A stretch of 29,123 bases of DNA from a virus, in the IMG/VR virus record IMGVR_UViG_3300001450_000148, positions 1,708 to 30,830 of that record. One strand, 5' to 3'. The position numbers were made by a program, and so were the translations under genes. A model generated the notes under the pieces. That model was given only the letters and a program-made list of their open reading frames with translations. It was not told the origin of the DNA and did no database searches. Positions within the stretch are counted from its first letter, which is position 1. Every line of letters starts with the position of its first letter. This document shows positions 8,437-15,316 of this stretch, piece after piece.

Positions 8437-8739
8437 TTAATTGCAGGCCGCGTCAATTTTTTCGTTGATTTCTTCCTGATCAAAGTCAAGATCGGCAATC
8501 TCTTCGAGCAAACAAATTGCTTCTTGAAGATTCTCAACGGCTTCATTTGCAGTTTCTGCTTTTTCTGAATCTTGAAGATTCTCGGGCATATTGTCGAGGT
8601 ACTCTTGTTCCTCTTCCATTACTTCGTTTAAATCGTCGAGCATCTCCTGCGCTTGCTCTTTTAGCGCATCTAATGACTGCTCAATCTGCCCCAAGCTACC
8701 CTGTATTTTGGCAATTTTTTTGCGTCTTTCTCTGTTCAT
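8437..8739 (-). CDS. Small acidic coiled-coil protein
   Basis: A 100-residue very acidic helical protein (MNRERRKKIAKIQ start, later MEEEQEYLDNMPENLQDSEK, which I recall from small proteins in many phages and some bacteria). Function unknown. The start at 8739 is chosen over an upstream in-frame ATG at 8811 because AGGAGA (8746-8751) lies at good distance before it, and the upstream choice would overlap the neighbouring gene. It is the last gene of the leftward three-gene cassette and ends at the bidirectional terminator. A small GC hairpin stands just upstream of its ribosome site. Confidence 0.8.
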   Translation of the reverse strand: MNRERRKKIAKIQGSLGQIEQSLDALKEQAQEMLDDLNEVMEEEQEYLDNMPENLQDSEKAETANEAVENLQEAICLLEEIADLDFDQEEINEKIDAACN

Positions 8740-8753
8740 TTTGTATCTCCTAT

Positions 8754-8769
8754 GCCCCCCGCAGGGGGC
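8754..8769 (-). promoter_or_regulatory. GC hairpin in the leader of the acidic small gene
   Basis: GCCCCC at 8754-8759 pairs with GGGGGC at 8764-8769 around a four-base loop. On the leftward transcript it lies two bases upstream of the AGGAGA ribosome site of the 8437-8739 gene and downstream of the previous stop. No U-tract follows, so it is not an obvious terminator. It could mark an RNA processing site or set relative expression. Confidence 0.4.
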
Positions 8770-8779
8770 GGTTAAATTA

Positions 8780-9049
8780 TCAATCCCAAGACGCCCTGCA
8801 CTCTGCGGCATAATCAGCGCGTATTGTCTTGACCCACTTGATTTTGGCTTTTAGGTCACGCCAAGTCATAGTTTCTCCTTCCTTCACTTCACCGCTAATG
8901 ACTTTTTCGTGATAATCTTCATACTTTGCTTCTTCAAGCCAATCAGCGTCGCTATAACACTCGACAAACTCGTCAAATCCATTTTCATAATTTGCTTCGC
9001 AAAATGCTTTTGCTTTAGCAATTACGGTTTCAGTTTTTTTATCAATCAT
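8780..9049 (-). CDS. Small acidic hypothetical protein
   Basis: An 89-residue acidic protein rich in Glu, Asp, Lys and aromatic residues (FDEFVECYSDADWLEEAKYE), predicted mostly helical and soluble. AGGAGA about 7 nt before the ATG supports the start. It is the middle gene of the leftward cassette, with short gaps on both sides. No family recognised. Small size, acidity and position in an isolated antisense cassette suit an accessory or host-directed protein, but this is inference. Confidence 0.75.
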   Translation of the reverse strand: MIDKKTETVIAKAKAFCEANYENGFDEFVECYSDADWLEEAKYEDYHEKVISGEVKEGETMTWRDLKAKIKWVKTIRADYAAECRASWD

Positions 9050-9060
9050 CTTACGTTCTC

Positions 9061-9456
9061 CTATTTTCGGTTAAAGAGGTCAACATTAATTTCTGCTGGC
9101 GTTAGATCAAGCTCCTCAAATCCGCAACCAGCCACTTTGTAAACAACACCGTTTAAAATCATTCGATCTTCAACTGAAGTTGATCTGGCGCCAAGCCCAT
9201 CTTCTAGGATGGCCAATGAAGTAACATCTTTGTTGTAATCCCCGTTGGCCTCTGTCACAGAGTCACCGTATTCATTCATGTAAGATATCACCTCTTCTTT
9301 TGACCAAGATCCGTTGACGTTGTTAGTCCAACGAAAGGCATACTCAAGGCAATCCATGGGATCTTTGTCTTCAGGAACCGCTACTTTTGCTACCAGAGAA
9401 AAGCCACTATCTGGACGCCCAAACATTGCACTGTGATATACCTTAACTTCATTCAT
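9061..9456 (-). CDS. Small hypothetical protein, first gene of leftward cassette
   Basis: A 131-residue soluble protein of mixed alpha/beta appearance (start MNEVKVYHSAMFGRPDSGFS; WTNNVNGSWSKEEV near residues 43-56). AAGGAG (complement of 9465-9470) lies 8 nt before the ATG. It is first downstream of the promoter region at 9493-9540 and heads a three-gene leftward unit. No motif is recognised and no function is offered. Confidence 0.75.
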   Translation of the reverse strand: MNEVKVYHSAMFGRPDSGFSLVAKVAVPEDKDPMDCLEYAFRWTNNVNGSWSKEEVISYMNEYGDSVTEANGDYNKDVTSLAILEDGLGARSTSVEDRMILNGVVYKVAGCGFEELDLTPAEINVDLFNRK

Positions 9457-9492
9457 TTTTCTTTCTCCTTTCTGCCGTTGATTGACTACACA

Positions 9493-9540
9493 GCTATAGT
9501 CTCACATATCGTGTCGTTGTGCAAGTGTTTGTACAAATAA
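9493..9540 (-). promoter_or_regulatory. Leftward promoter region with 19-nt shared element (copy 1)
   Basis: On the minus strand the element TTGCACAACGACACGATAT (complement of 9506-9524) matches the copy at 29074-29092 with one mismatch. TTATTTGTAC (complement of 9531-9540) upstream of it also recurs exactly at the right edge. Read as sigma70, TTGCAC at 9519-9524 would be the -35 with GACTAT 17 nt further (9496-9501), or TATAGC at 9493-9498 with a 20-nt spacer. The core GACACGATAT also resembles phage-polymerase promoters of the SP6 type. It would drive the 8437-9456 cassette. Confidence 0.6.
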
Positions 9541-9547
9541 AATAAAC

Positions 9548-9591
9548 TATTTTTGTTAAAAACTGTGCGGTATACTTGGGACTCACTGTAG
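9548..9591 (+). promoter_or_regulatory. Rightward promoter candidate for the tail module
   Basis: Two readings overlap. TATTTT (9548-9553), a 17-nt spacer and TATACT (9571-9576) form a sigma70-like promoter with a good -10 and weak -35. Alternatively GACTCACTGTAG (9580-9591) matches the T7 promoter core GACTCACTATAG at 11 of 12 positions and would start RNA near 9591. Transcription must restart about here because the terminator at 8403-8431 closes the capsid unit. Confidence 0.5.
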
Positions 9592-9633
9592 CTAATGGCG
9601 CAATTACGCGCTGGTTTTCTAGGAGAAACTGTT

Positions 9634-10344
9634 ATGCCTACTCACTTTAAAAACGGCGTGTCCAATCAACAAGTTGGCGACCCACTGTATGATTACCCTT
9701 ACTTGGATCCTTTCAAGTACGCGACTTACGCGAACGACTTCTTTACTTACACTGCGGCTGACTGGACGATCACAACTACCGAAGCTGGCGGCGGAGATGC
9801 TACCGAGGGCTTAGTATCTGGCTCTGGCGGTCTTTTGCAGATCCTCAATGACGCGGGCGACGACGATCTCGACTTCTTGCAGTTGAAGGGCGAAGGTTTC
9901 CGATATGTTGCCAACAAGAATCTTTTCTTCAAAGCTCGGTTTAAAGTCAGTGACGCTACCCAGTCAGACTTCGTGATGGGTCTTGGAATCACCGACACTA
10001 CACCTCTTGATACTACCGATGGCCTCTATTTCATCAAAGTTGACGGCGGCACTGGTCTTGATTTCAACATCGAAAAGAATAACGCGGTTACGGCAAACGA
10101 AGACATTCATGTAATGGTAGACGATACTTTTATCACTGTTGCTTTCCACTACGATCCAAACGGCGGTCAAGACGGAGCGGGTGCGTTCAAGATCTTTGTT
10201 GATGATGTACACGTTGCTTCTCAAGCTACGCTGACAAATGTTACAGACGACGAAGATTTAACCGTTTCGTTTGGCATTCAGAATGGTGCGGCGGCGGCTA
10301 AGAGCATGACATTGGATTATGTGATCGCCTCAATCGAACGATAA
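9634..10344 (+). CDS. Putative virion protein, lectin/LamG-like beta fold
   Basis: A beta-rich 236-residue protein, low in cysteine and rich in Asp, Gly and Thr. Alternating strands such as NLFFKARFKVSD, GLYFIKVDG, ITVAFHYDPNG and FKIFVDDVHVAS resemble concanavalin A/LamG-like modules used in phage surface proteins. The start at 9634 is preferred over an in-frame ATG at 9595 because AGGAG (9621-9625) stands before it and the predicted RNA starts nearly at 9595. It is the first gene after the promoter region. A head-surface or fibre role is inferred; the fold call is by eye. Confidence 0.68.
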   Translation: MPTHFKNGVSNQQVGDPLYDYPYLDPFKYATYANDFFTYTAADWTITTTEAGGGDATEGLVSGSGGLLQILNDAGDDDLDFLQLKGEGFRYVANKNLFFKARFKVSDATQSDFVMGLGITDTTPLDTTDGLYFIKVDGGTGLDFNIEKNNAVTANEDIHVMVDDTFITVAFHYDPNGGQDGAGAFKIFVDDVHVASQATLTNVTDDEDLTVSFGIQNGAAAAKSMTLDYVIASIER

Positions 10345-10359
10345 CCAAGGAGAAGCGAC

Positions 10360-10986
10360 ATGGGCTCAAGATTTACTGGCTCTGACGCTTCTGCGATTTT
10401 CGTAGAGGCGGATACAAATGCGGCTGACGTTGCATCGATTGCCGCCAACCAACGTCCAACGAGCGCCTTCACTATTAACGGCACTGACGCCGATGGTGGT
10501 GCGGTAGTTTTTGCTAGTGCCCGTAAAGTTTCGGTTACGACGACAAGTACGAACGACGCTGGCAAGAAAGCAACCATCACGGGTACAGACATTAACGGTG
10601 CGGCTCAGTCTGAAGAGCTTACGATGCTCGGAAGCGCGGCCACAGTTGTTGGTTCTTTGTATTTTAAAACTATAAGTGGGGCGGTTGTTAGCGCTCAGCC
10701 AGCACAAAATGTAAGCCTCGGAATGTCCGATGCGGTGGCTGTGAACATTTATGGCGGAAGAGCTCGATTGCAAGGCACGTTTATTGTGTGCAGTACAAGC
10801 GCTGGCATCTTAAACTTTGTCACCACAGGCGTCACAGGCGCGTCTCAATTAAAATTGGGAACGGTTGCTTCTGCTACTGTGAGCAGGGATGTGACTATTC
10901 CTGACGAGGGTATTTTGTTCACGGACGGAATATTTTTGCTCTATGATGTAGCTGACTTCGCCAACATGACCGTCTTCCACGCCTAG
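10360..10986 (+). CDS. Putative virion structural protein
   Basis: A 208-residue Ala/Thr/Ser/Gly/Val-rich protein with strand-turn character throughout (VVFASARKVSVTTTSTND, ATITGTDINGAAQSEELTM). No catalytic motif, signal or membrane segment is seen. AAGGAG precedes the ATG, and it follows the lectin-like gene by 15 nt, suggesting co-expression. Composition and position point to a virion component; the specific part is unknown. Confidence 0.68.
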   Translation: MGSRFTGSDASAIFVEADTNAADVASIAANQRPTSAFTINGTDADGGAVVFASARKVSVTTTSTNDAGKKATITGTDINGAAQSEELTMLGSAATVVGSLYFKTISGAVVSAQPAQNVSLGMSDAVAVNIYGGRARLQGTFIVCSTSAGILNFVTTGVTGASQLKLGTVASATVSRDVTIPDEGILFTDGIFLLYDVADFANMTVFHA

Positions 10987-10987
10987 A

Positions 10988-11281
10988 ATGGCTACGACGA
11001 AAGACGTCACAAGAAGCAAATCGGGAAGGCTCACCTATAGGGGTGAGTCTTTTCCTGCTTACAATAAGCAGGTAAGAACTTCTGGTGGAAAGAAAAAGTT
11101 TAAAGTTTTGGCAAAAAAGGGCGACCAAATCAAGTTGGTTAGATATGGCGACCCGAACATGAAAATAAAAGTTAATCAACCAGAAAGGCGTAAGTCCTTT
11201 CGGGCTAGGCACAATTGCGACTCGGTGCAGAAGAAGAAAGATGTATTTGCCCCAAGCTATTGGTCTTGCAAAAATTGGTAA
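10988..11281 (+). CDS. Conserved FRARHxCD / YWSCxxW protein
   Basis: A 97-residue basic protein with a distinctive conserved end: RYGDPNMKIKVNQPERRKSF, then RARHNCDS and SYWSCKNW. I recall this module from head-region proteins of cyanophages and other marine phages, where it occurs alone or fused to larger structural proteins; its function is unknown to me. The two conserved cysteines (one in RHNC, one in WSC) plus histidine could bind metal, but this is speculation. It begins 2 nt after the previous stop. Confidence 0.75.
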   Translation: MATTKDVTRSKSGRLTYRGESFPAYNKQVRTSGGKKKFKVLAKKGDQIKLVRYGDPNMKIKVNQPERRKSFRARHNCDSVQKKKDVFAPSYWSCKNW

Positions 11282-11287
11282 TCTATT

Positions 11288-12403
11288 ATGATACAAGCAC
11301 CTAATGCCCAAAGAAAACTGTTCGATTTGATCCCTGCGGGTCGGCAGGCGCCCCTTCCGCAAAAGCCCAGAATACCCATCGGAAGTTTTCCTCCAATGAG
11401 AATGCCGATGCCAATGCCTCCGCAGGCGCCCCTTCCGCAACAGCCCCGAGCACAAGCGGGCGGGATTGCGGATTTGTTTGCGGCGCTACAAGGCGGCGGA
11501 AATAGCCCTCTTTATGATCAGATAGCTCCACCTCAAGCCGAAGCAGGGCCGTCACCTTATGCGGACTTTCAGTATCTTTTGGACACTCCCGCTAGTGAAC
11601 GCGGCTATGGTTTTGTACCACCGCCTGTAGATGAGGCTTACGGAGTTGATCTTGGGCCAATAGATCCCAGCGACATTGACACCAGAACTCCTGAAGAGCT
11701 CAACGAACCAATGGACGTTTTTGACGAGCCCATCATTAATTCCGCGCCTAGGCCGGAAATAATGCCTGATATTCGTTTTCCTCCAGAAGTTACGGCCCCA
11801 GAGCCCATCATTAATTCCGCGCCTAGGCCGGAAATAATGCCTGATATTCGTTTTCCTACAGAATTTACGGCCCCAGAGACAATTGTGCCAGACCCAGTGA
11901 TGGAGGATGTGACGGCAGATCCCGCAGGCACAAGAATATCCTTACCGGGCGGCGGCTCCTTCTTGCTAACCCCAGATATGCAGGCCCGCATTGATGAAAT
12001 GCAGGCAAAGGTAGCGGCTAATCAAGCGGCCCCTGCCGCAAATCCTGCGATGACGATGAGCCCAGAAGAACTGGCGGCTTTGCGAGAGCGACTGGGCAAC
12101 ATGAATTTCGGTGGCTTTGGAGGCAACTTCAACATCCCAACACAGGCAGTGGCGCCAGAGGCGGCACCTGCGACGACACCGGAATCTTTGATGGCGCAAA
12201 TTCCCAACAATTCTTTTATGGGCGGGGCTTTTGATAGAGAAGCACTAATGGCTAGAATTAAAGCCATGCAAGCGCAGAACGCTGTAAACCCAGTTAAAAT
12301 GGATGGCCCAAGAACAATCAGCGGCGGCGGTAGCACCGTAAAGACTGGCGCTCCAAGACCAATGATGATGGGCAGAAACCCAATGTTCCGAGGAGGACGA
12401 TAA
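11288..12403 (+). CDS. Pro/Ala-rich disordered protein with internal duplication
   Basis: A 371-residue protein dominated by Pro, Ala, Met and Gly, mostly predicted disordered. It contains the paired phrase QAPLPQ (residues 20-25 and again about 46-51) and a perfect-length 25-residue tandem duplication (EPIINSAPRPEIMPDIRFP, residues 147-196). A short helical part lies at residues 224-275 (DMQARIDEMQAKVAANQ). The family is not recognised. Its place among connector genes suggests a virion or assembly-linked protein. The next start lies in its stop (TAATG) behind a strong AGGAGG. Confidence 0.65.
   Translation: MIQAPNAQRKLFDLIPAGRQAPLPQKPRIPIGSFPPMRMPMPMPPQAPLPQQPRAQAGGIADLFAALQGGGNSPLYDQIAPPQAEAGPSPYADFQYLLDTPASERGYGFVPPPVDEAYGVDLGPIDPSDIDTRTPEELNEPMDVFDEPIINSAPRPEIMPDIRFPPEVTAPEPIINSAPRPEIMPDIRFPTEFTAPETIVPDPVMEDVTADPAGTRISLPGGGSFLLTPDMQARIDEMQAKVAANQAAPAANPAMTMSPEELAALRERLGNMNFGGFGGNFNIPTQAVAPEAAPATTPESLMAQIPNNSFMGGAFDREALMARIKAMQAQNAVNPVKMDGPRTISGGGSTVKTGAPRPMMMGRNPMFRGGR
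11726..11875 (+). repeat. Tandem duplication, 2 x 75 nt
   Basis: Positions 11726-11800 and 11801-11875 are direct copies of 75 nt (25 codons) differing at two bases (CCTCCAGAAGTT versus CCTACAGAATTT). The near identity at synonymous sites indicates a recent duplication inside the Pro-rich gene. Confidence 0.93.
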
Positions 12404-12642
12404 TGCCAAACGTAGACGGTAAAAAGTTTCCATACACAACCGCTGGAAAGAAGGCGGCAAAGAAAGCTATGGGTATGAACATGGGCGGCGCCGCCAACAA
12501 AAAAATGCGTCCACCATCAAACATGAACTGCGGTTTGTTCGGCAGGACTCAAAACAAGATGGGCGGCGGCAAAATGAAGCCTGTTGGAATGAAGGGCGGC
12601 GGTATGCCCAATATTGGTAAAAATAATTTACGGCGACCATAA
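12403..12642 (+). CDS. Small basic Met/Gly/Lys-rich protein
   Basis: A 79-residue very basic protein beginning MPNVDGKKFPYTTAGKKAAK, an opening I recall from small phage proteins of unknown function. It then becomes Met/Gly-rich (MGMNMGGAANKKM, KMGGGKMKPVGMKGGGM). The MGG-Lys-Met pattern is shared with the small protein at 4609-4806. Strong AGGAGG and TAATG overlaps on both sides show coupled translation. Function unknown. Confidence 0.72.
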   Translation: MPNVDGKKFPYTTAGKKAAKKAMGMNMGGAANKKMRPPSNMNCGLFGRTQNKMGGGKMKPVGMKGGGMPNIGKNNLRRP

Positions 12643-13334
12643 TGGCTGTAAGCGGAACCAAAACATTTGAGTTAGACGTTGCTGATTACGTCGAAGAAGC
12701 ATTCGAGCGCTGTGGCTTGGAGCTACGAACTGGTTACGACTTAAAATCGGCCAATCGAAGCTTGAACCTTATGCTGTCAGAGTGGGCGAATCGCGGTTTA
12801 AACCAATGGACGATCAGTCAAAAAGTTTTGCCGATGGTAGAGGGCACGGCTGTTTATACGATAGATGCCGCCAACCCCACCGCGACGATTGACGTTTTGG
12901 ATGTTTTTGTGCGCGAGACAATTGGATCTCAGGTGACTGACGTACCAATGACTCGCATGAGCCGATCCGAGTATGGAAATCTTTCGACCAAGAGCACGAC
13001 TGGTAAGCCAAACCAGTATTTTGTGGACAAGCAAATTACCCCCACAATCACGGTGTGGCCTGTACCAAGCTCAACCAGCTACTCTCTATACATTAATGCC
13101 CTGACAAGAATGGATGATGCCGATGTTGGCGCCAATACCCTGCAAATGCCTTTTCGCTTTTATCCGTGCCTTGCCGCTGGGTTGGCTTACTATATTGCCT
13201 TAAAGCGTGCGCCAGAAAAAGTATCTATGCTCAAGCAACTTTACGAAGAAGAGTTTGAGCGTGCTTTGTCTCAAGATCAAGATAGAGTATCTTTCAGGGT
13301 AGCCCCAGACTTGCGCGGCTATAATCTTAGCTAA
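12642..13334 (+). CDS. Head-tail connector, P22 gp4-like
   Basis: A 230-residue protein in which SANRSLNLMLSEWANRGLNQ (residues 35-54), a TIDVLDVFVRE strand, GKPNQYFVDKQITPTITVWP (122-141) and the late helix ALKRAPEKVSMLKQLYEEEF (180-199) match a family of podovirus connector proteins like the P22 tail accessory factor gp4. Such proteins bind below the portal and extend the channel. It starts in the previous stop (TAATG) and ends in the next start. The family match is from memory of conserved positions; the role as connector is well supported by position next to the adaptor gene. Confidence 0.75.
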   Translation: MAVSGTKTFELDVADYVEEAFERCGLELRTGYDLKSANRSLNLMLSEWANRGLNQWTISQKVLPMVEGTAVYTIDAANPTATIDVLDVFVRETIGSQVTDVPMTRMSRSEYGNLSTKSTTGKPNQYFVDKQITPTITVWPVPSSTSYSLYINALTRMDDADVGANTLQMPFRFYPCLAAGLAYYIALKRAPEKVSMLKQLYEEEFERALSQDQDRVSFRVAPDLRGYNLS

Positions 13335-13660
13335 TGGCTTACGCATCCGACAGGTTGGCATACGGGATTTGCGATATCACTGGATTTCGCTATCGCCTGA
13401 GAGATATGCGAAAGACTTGGGATGGCTTGTTGGTTGGGCCAGATCAATGGTCGCCCAAAGAGCCGCAGTTAATGCCCAAGCCTACGGCGGTAGATCCGCA
13501 GGCGCTTAAAGACCCAAGACCAGACCCATCGTCGAATGGCAACGATTTTTACGCAAACTTTTTAGTATACACAAATTACAAAGATGGAATGTTAGGCACA
13601 AAGTTGCAAACTTTTGCAATGAGTGCTAATGTTGGCACAGTGGGAGTTACGATAACATGA
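13334..13660 (+). CDS. Small connector-region protein, cysteine-poor zinc-ribbon relative
   Basis: A 108-residue protein with GICDITGFRYRLRDMRKTWD and GLLVGPDQWSPKEPQLMPKP (residues 11-50). This layout matches small phage proteins that, as I recall, often carry two CxxC pairs of a zinc ribbon at the positions of CDIT and VGPD. Only the first cysteine (C13) remains here, so metal binding is probably lost. The C-terminal 40 residues look beta-structured. It overlaps its neighbours by 1 and 4 nt and lies between the connector and adaptor genes. Function unknown. Confidence 0.68.
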   Translation: MAYASDRLAYGICDITGFRYRLRDMRKTWDGLLVGPDQWSPKEPQLMPKPTAVDPQALKDPRPDPSSNGNDFYANFLVYTNYKDGMLGTKLQTFAMSANVGTVGVTIT

Positions 13661-14307
13661 GTTTCACGCTTGGAACACTGAAAACTGCTGTGCAGAATTA
13701 TATGCAAGTTGACGAGACGACGTTCAACGACAATCTCGATGAGTTTATTAGAGAGAGCGAGGACAGAATATTTTCGTTGGTTCAGCTTCCAGAGCAGAGA
13801 AAAAACGTCGCTGGTTTGTTGTCGCAAAACAATAGGTTTTTGGCAACGCCAACAGATTTTTACGCGCCCTTTTCTCTGGCTGTAATTGATTCAAATAAGT
13901 ATCATTATTTGATTTATAAGCACCCAAGCTTTTTAAAAGAATATAGTCCAGATACTACTGTGACAGGGCGCCCGAAATATTACAGTCTATTTGATCAGGC
14001 GTCTTTTGCATTGGCGCCAGTCCCGAGCGCACAGTACGACGTAGAGTTGCACTATCTGTACAAACCCAACAGCATCACGCTGGGTAATGACGACTCAACC
14101 AGTACGCTGTTATCCACAGAGTATTCGGATGCGCTGTTGTACGGCACCTTAGCAGAGGCCGCTATATTCCTAAAAGAAACCCCCGACGTCGTAGCTTCCA
14201 TCGAGACTCGGTTCAACCAAGCGGTAGCTAGAATGAAGAACTCTAGCGAAGGCAGGGCGAGCCGAGATGAATATCGATATGATCTACTTCGCACGGGCGT
14301 TACTTGA
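13657..14307 (+). CDS. Tail adaptor protein, SU10-type
   Basis: A 216-residue protein matching the adaptor family of SU10-like and marine podoviruses. Matching parts are the N-terminal helices (LGTLKTAVQNYMQVDETTF, EFIRESEDRIFSLVQLPEQR), then FLATPTDFYAPFSLAVID, GRPKYYSLFDQASFALAP, VELHYLYKPNSI, and the late helices with DALLYGTLAEAAIFLKETPD. Adaptors form the ring between portal and nozzle. It overlaps the upstream gene by 4 nt, and the next gene begins in its TGA stop. This is one of the clearer family matches in the tail module. Confidence 0.82.
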   Translation: MSFTLGTLKTAVQNYMQVDETTFNDNLDEFIRESEDRIFSLVQLPEQRKNVAGLLSQNNRFLATPTDFYAPFSLAVIDSNKYHYLIYKHPSFLKEYSPDTTVTGRPKYYSLFDQASFALAPVPSAQYDVELHYLYKPNSITLGNDDSTSTLLSTEYSDALLYGTLAEAAIFLKETPDVVASIETRFNQAVARMKNSSEGRASRDEYRYDLLRTGVT

Positions 14308-15029
14308 TGAAGAAACCAAAAGAACTCAAAGGTAAGAAAATAGCAATAATCGGGCTTGGCGCCTCTCAGATCGATTTTATAATCGGTCTGGAAAACTCTA
14401 AACAATGGGATGAGGTCTGGGTAATCAACTCTGCGGTAGCCGCTTACGACTACGACAGAGTATTTATGATGGATCCAGCAAGCCGTTATCTTGACACGGA
14501 AGATGCTGGCAACCAAACCGAAGTCATGCGAAGACTGTTACCAAACGTAACAAAACCTATTTATTCATGCGAGAAAGACGACCGCGTGCCAGCGATTGTT
14601 GAGTATCCACTTGCCGAAGTGTGTACCGAAGGCAAATGCGCCTATTTAAATACCACTGCGGCGTACAGCATAGCCTTTGGTTTGTGGGCAGAAGTTGCCG
14701 AGATGGATCTTTTTGGCATGGACTTTAGCTATAAAGAGAATATTCACTTTGCCGAGGCTGGCAGAGCTTGCCTAGAGTTTTGGATTTCCAAGTGCATTGA
14801 CGCTAAAATTAAGATTGGCGTATCTCCTAGATCGACGTTGCTCGATTCAAACGTGCCAGTTACTGAGCGCCTGTATGGCTATCACAGACTTGCCGACCCG
14901 CTTGTCGCCATGGCTAGTCCAGAAGGCGATTGGATACTTTGCCCAAGATCTCAACTCTCAACGATGGTTCAGAAACACAATCTTGAAACCATCAAGATGC
15001 CCACATCACCGGAGCCATACAAAGGATGA
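14307..15029 (+). CDS. Rossmann-fold protein, DUF115/MptE-like
   Basis: A 240-residue protein with a nucleotide-binding style start (KKIAIIGLGASQIDFIIGLE, residues about 9-28), a second strand DEVWVINSAVAAYDYDRVFM, and NTTAAYSIAFGLWAEVAEMD and LFGMDFSYKENIHFAEAGRA further on. The layout resembles DUF115/MptE-like domains, some of which act with nucleotides or in sugar transfer. I recall the same protein in other marine phages, unannotated. ATG at 14307 overlaps the adaptor stop (TGATG); an in-frame TTG at 14304 is possible. No tail function is known. It may modify virion or host glycans, which is inference. Confidence 0.68.
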   Translation: MKKPKELKGKKIAIIGLGASQIDFIIGLENSKQWDEVWVINSAVAAYDYDRVFMMDPASRYLDTEDAGNQTEVMRRLLPNVTKPIYSCEKDDRVPAIVEYPLAEVCTEGKCAYLNTTAAYSIAFGLWAEVAEMDLFGMDFSYKENIHFAEAGRACLEFWISKCIDAKIKIGVSPRSTLLDSNVPVTERLYGYHRLADPLVAMASPEGDWILCPRSQLSTMVQKHNLETIKMPTSPEPYKG

Positions 15030-15316
15030 TTGATGATAATATCGGGTTTTCGATGGGAAAGCTTACCGTTGAAACCACGAACAATAAGGGCCACGACGTA
15101 GAGTTTTGGGCGGAAAAAACCACAAACAGGATTTGTGGAATTTCTGAGCAGGCGGCGCCTCACATAAAAGAGCAGGCGTTGGCTTTCCGTGGAGCCATTT
15201 ACGGTGTTATACTAAATGGGATGAAGAGTGCAATTGCCTCTGATCGCACTACGATGTCTAATAAGTTTAACAGCATTGGGCATTCAGAAATAGCAAAAAT
15301 TCTCAAGGAGATGTAA
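15026..15316 (+). CDS. Conserved small protein of marine phages
   Basis: A 96-residue helical protein. The segment EQAAPHIKEQALAFRGAIYG and the end SIGHSEIAKILKEM, with SDRTTMSNKF between, match a small conserved family I recall in marine phage tail modules; no function is known to me. ATGA overlaps the previous stop by 4 nt, and an internal ATG at 15053 is an alternative start. AAGGAG for the next gene lies at its end. Confidence 0.7.
   Translation: MIDDNIGFSMGKLTVETTNNKGHDVEFWAEKTTNRICGISEQAAPHIKEQALAFRGAIYGVILNGMKSAIASDRTTMSNKFNSIGHSEIAKILKEM

Noticed and set aside
8740-8811. Upstream in-frame ATG at 8811 for the acidic small gene
   Set aside because: It would overlap the neighbouring gene by 32 nt and lacks a ribosome site; ATG at 8739 has AGGAGA.
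9595-9633. ATG at 9595 as the start of the lectin-like virion protein
   Set aside because: No ribosome site precedes it and both promoter readings start RNA within about 12 bases of it; ATG at 9634 has AGGAG at good spacing.
10919-11455. A 178-codon minus-strand frame across three rightward genes
   Set aside because: It crosses gene boundaries of well-supported rightward genes, has Arg/Ser/Leu-rich shadow composition and no promoter or ribosome site.
14052-14516. A 154-codon minus-strand frame over the adaptor and Rossmann-protein genes
   Set aside because: Both plus-strand genes are clear family matches; the antisense product has no motif or translation signal.
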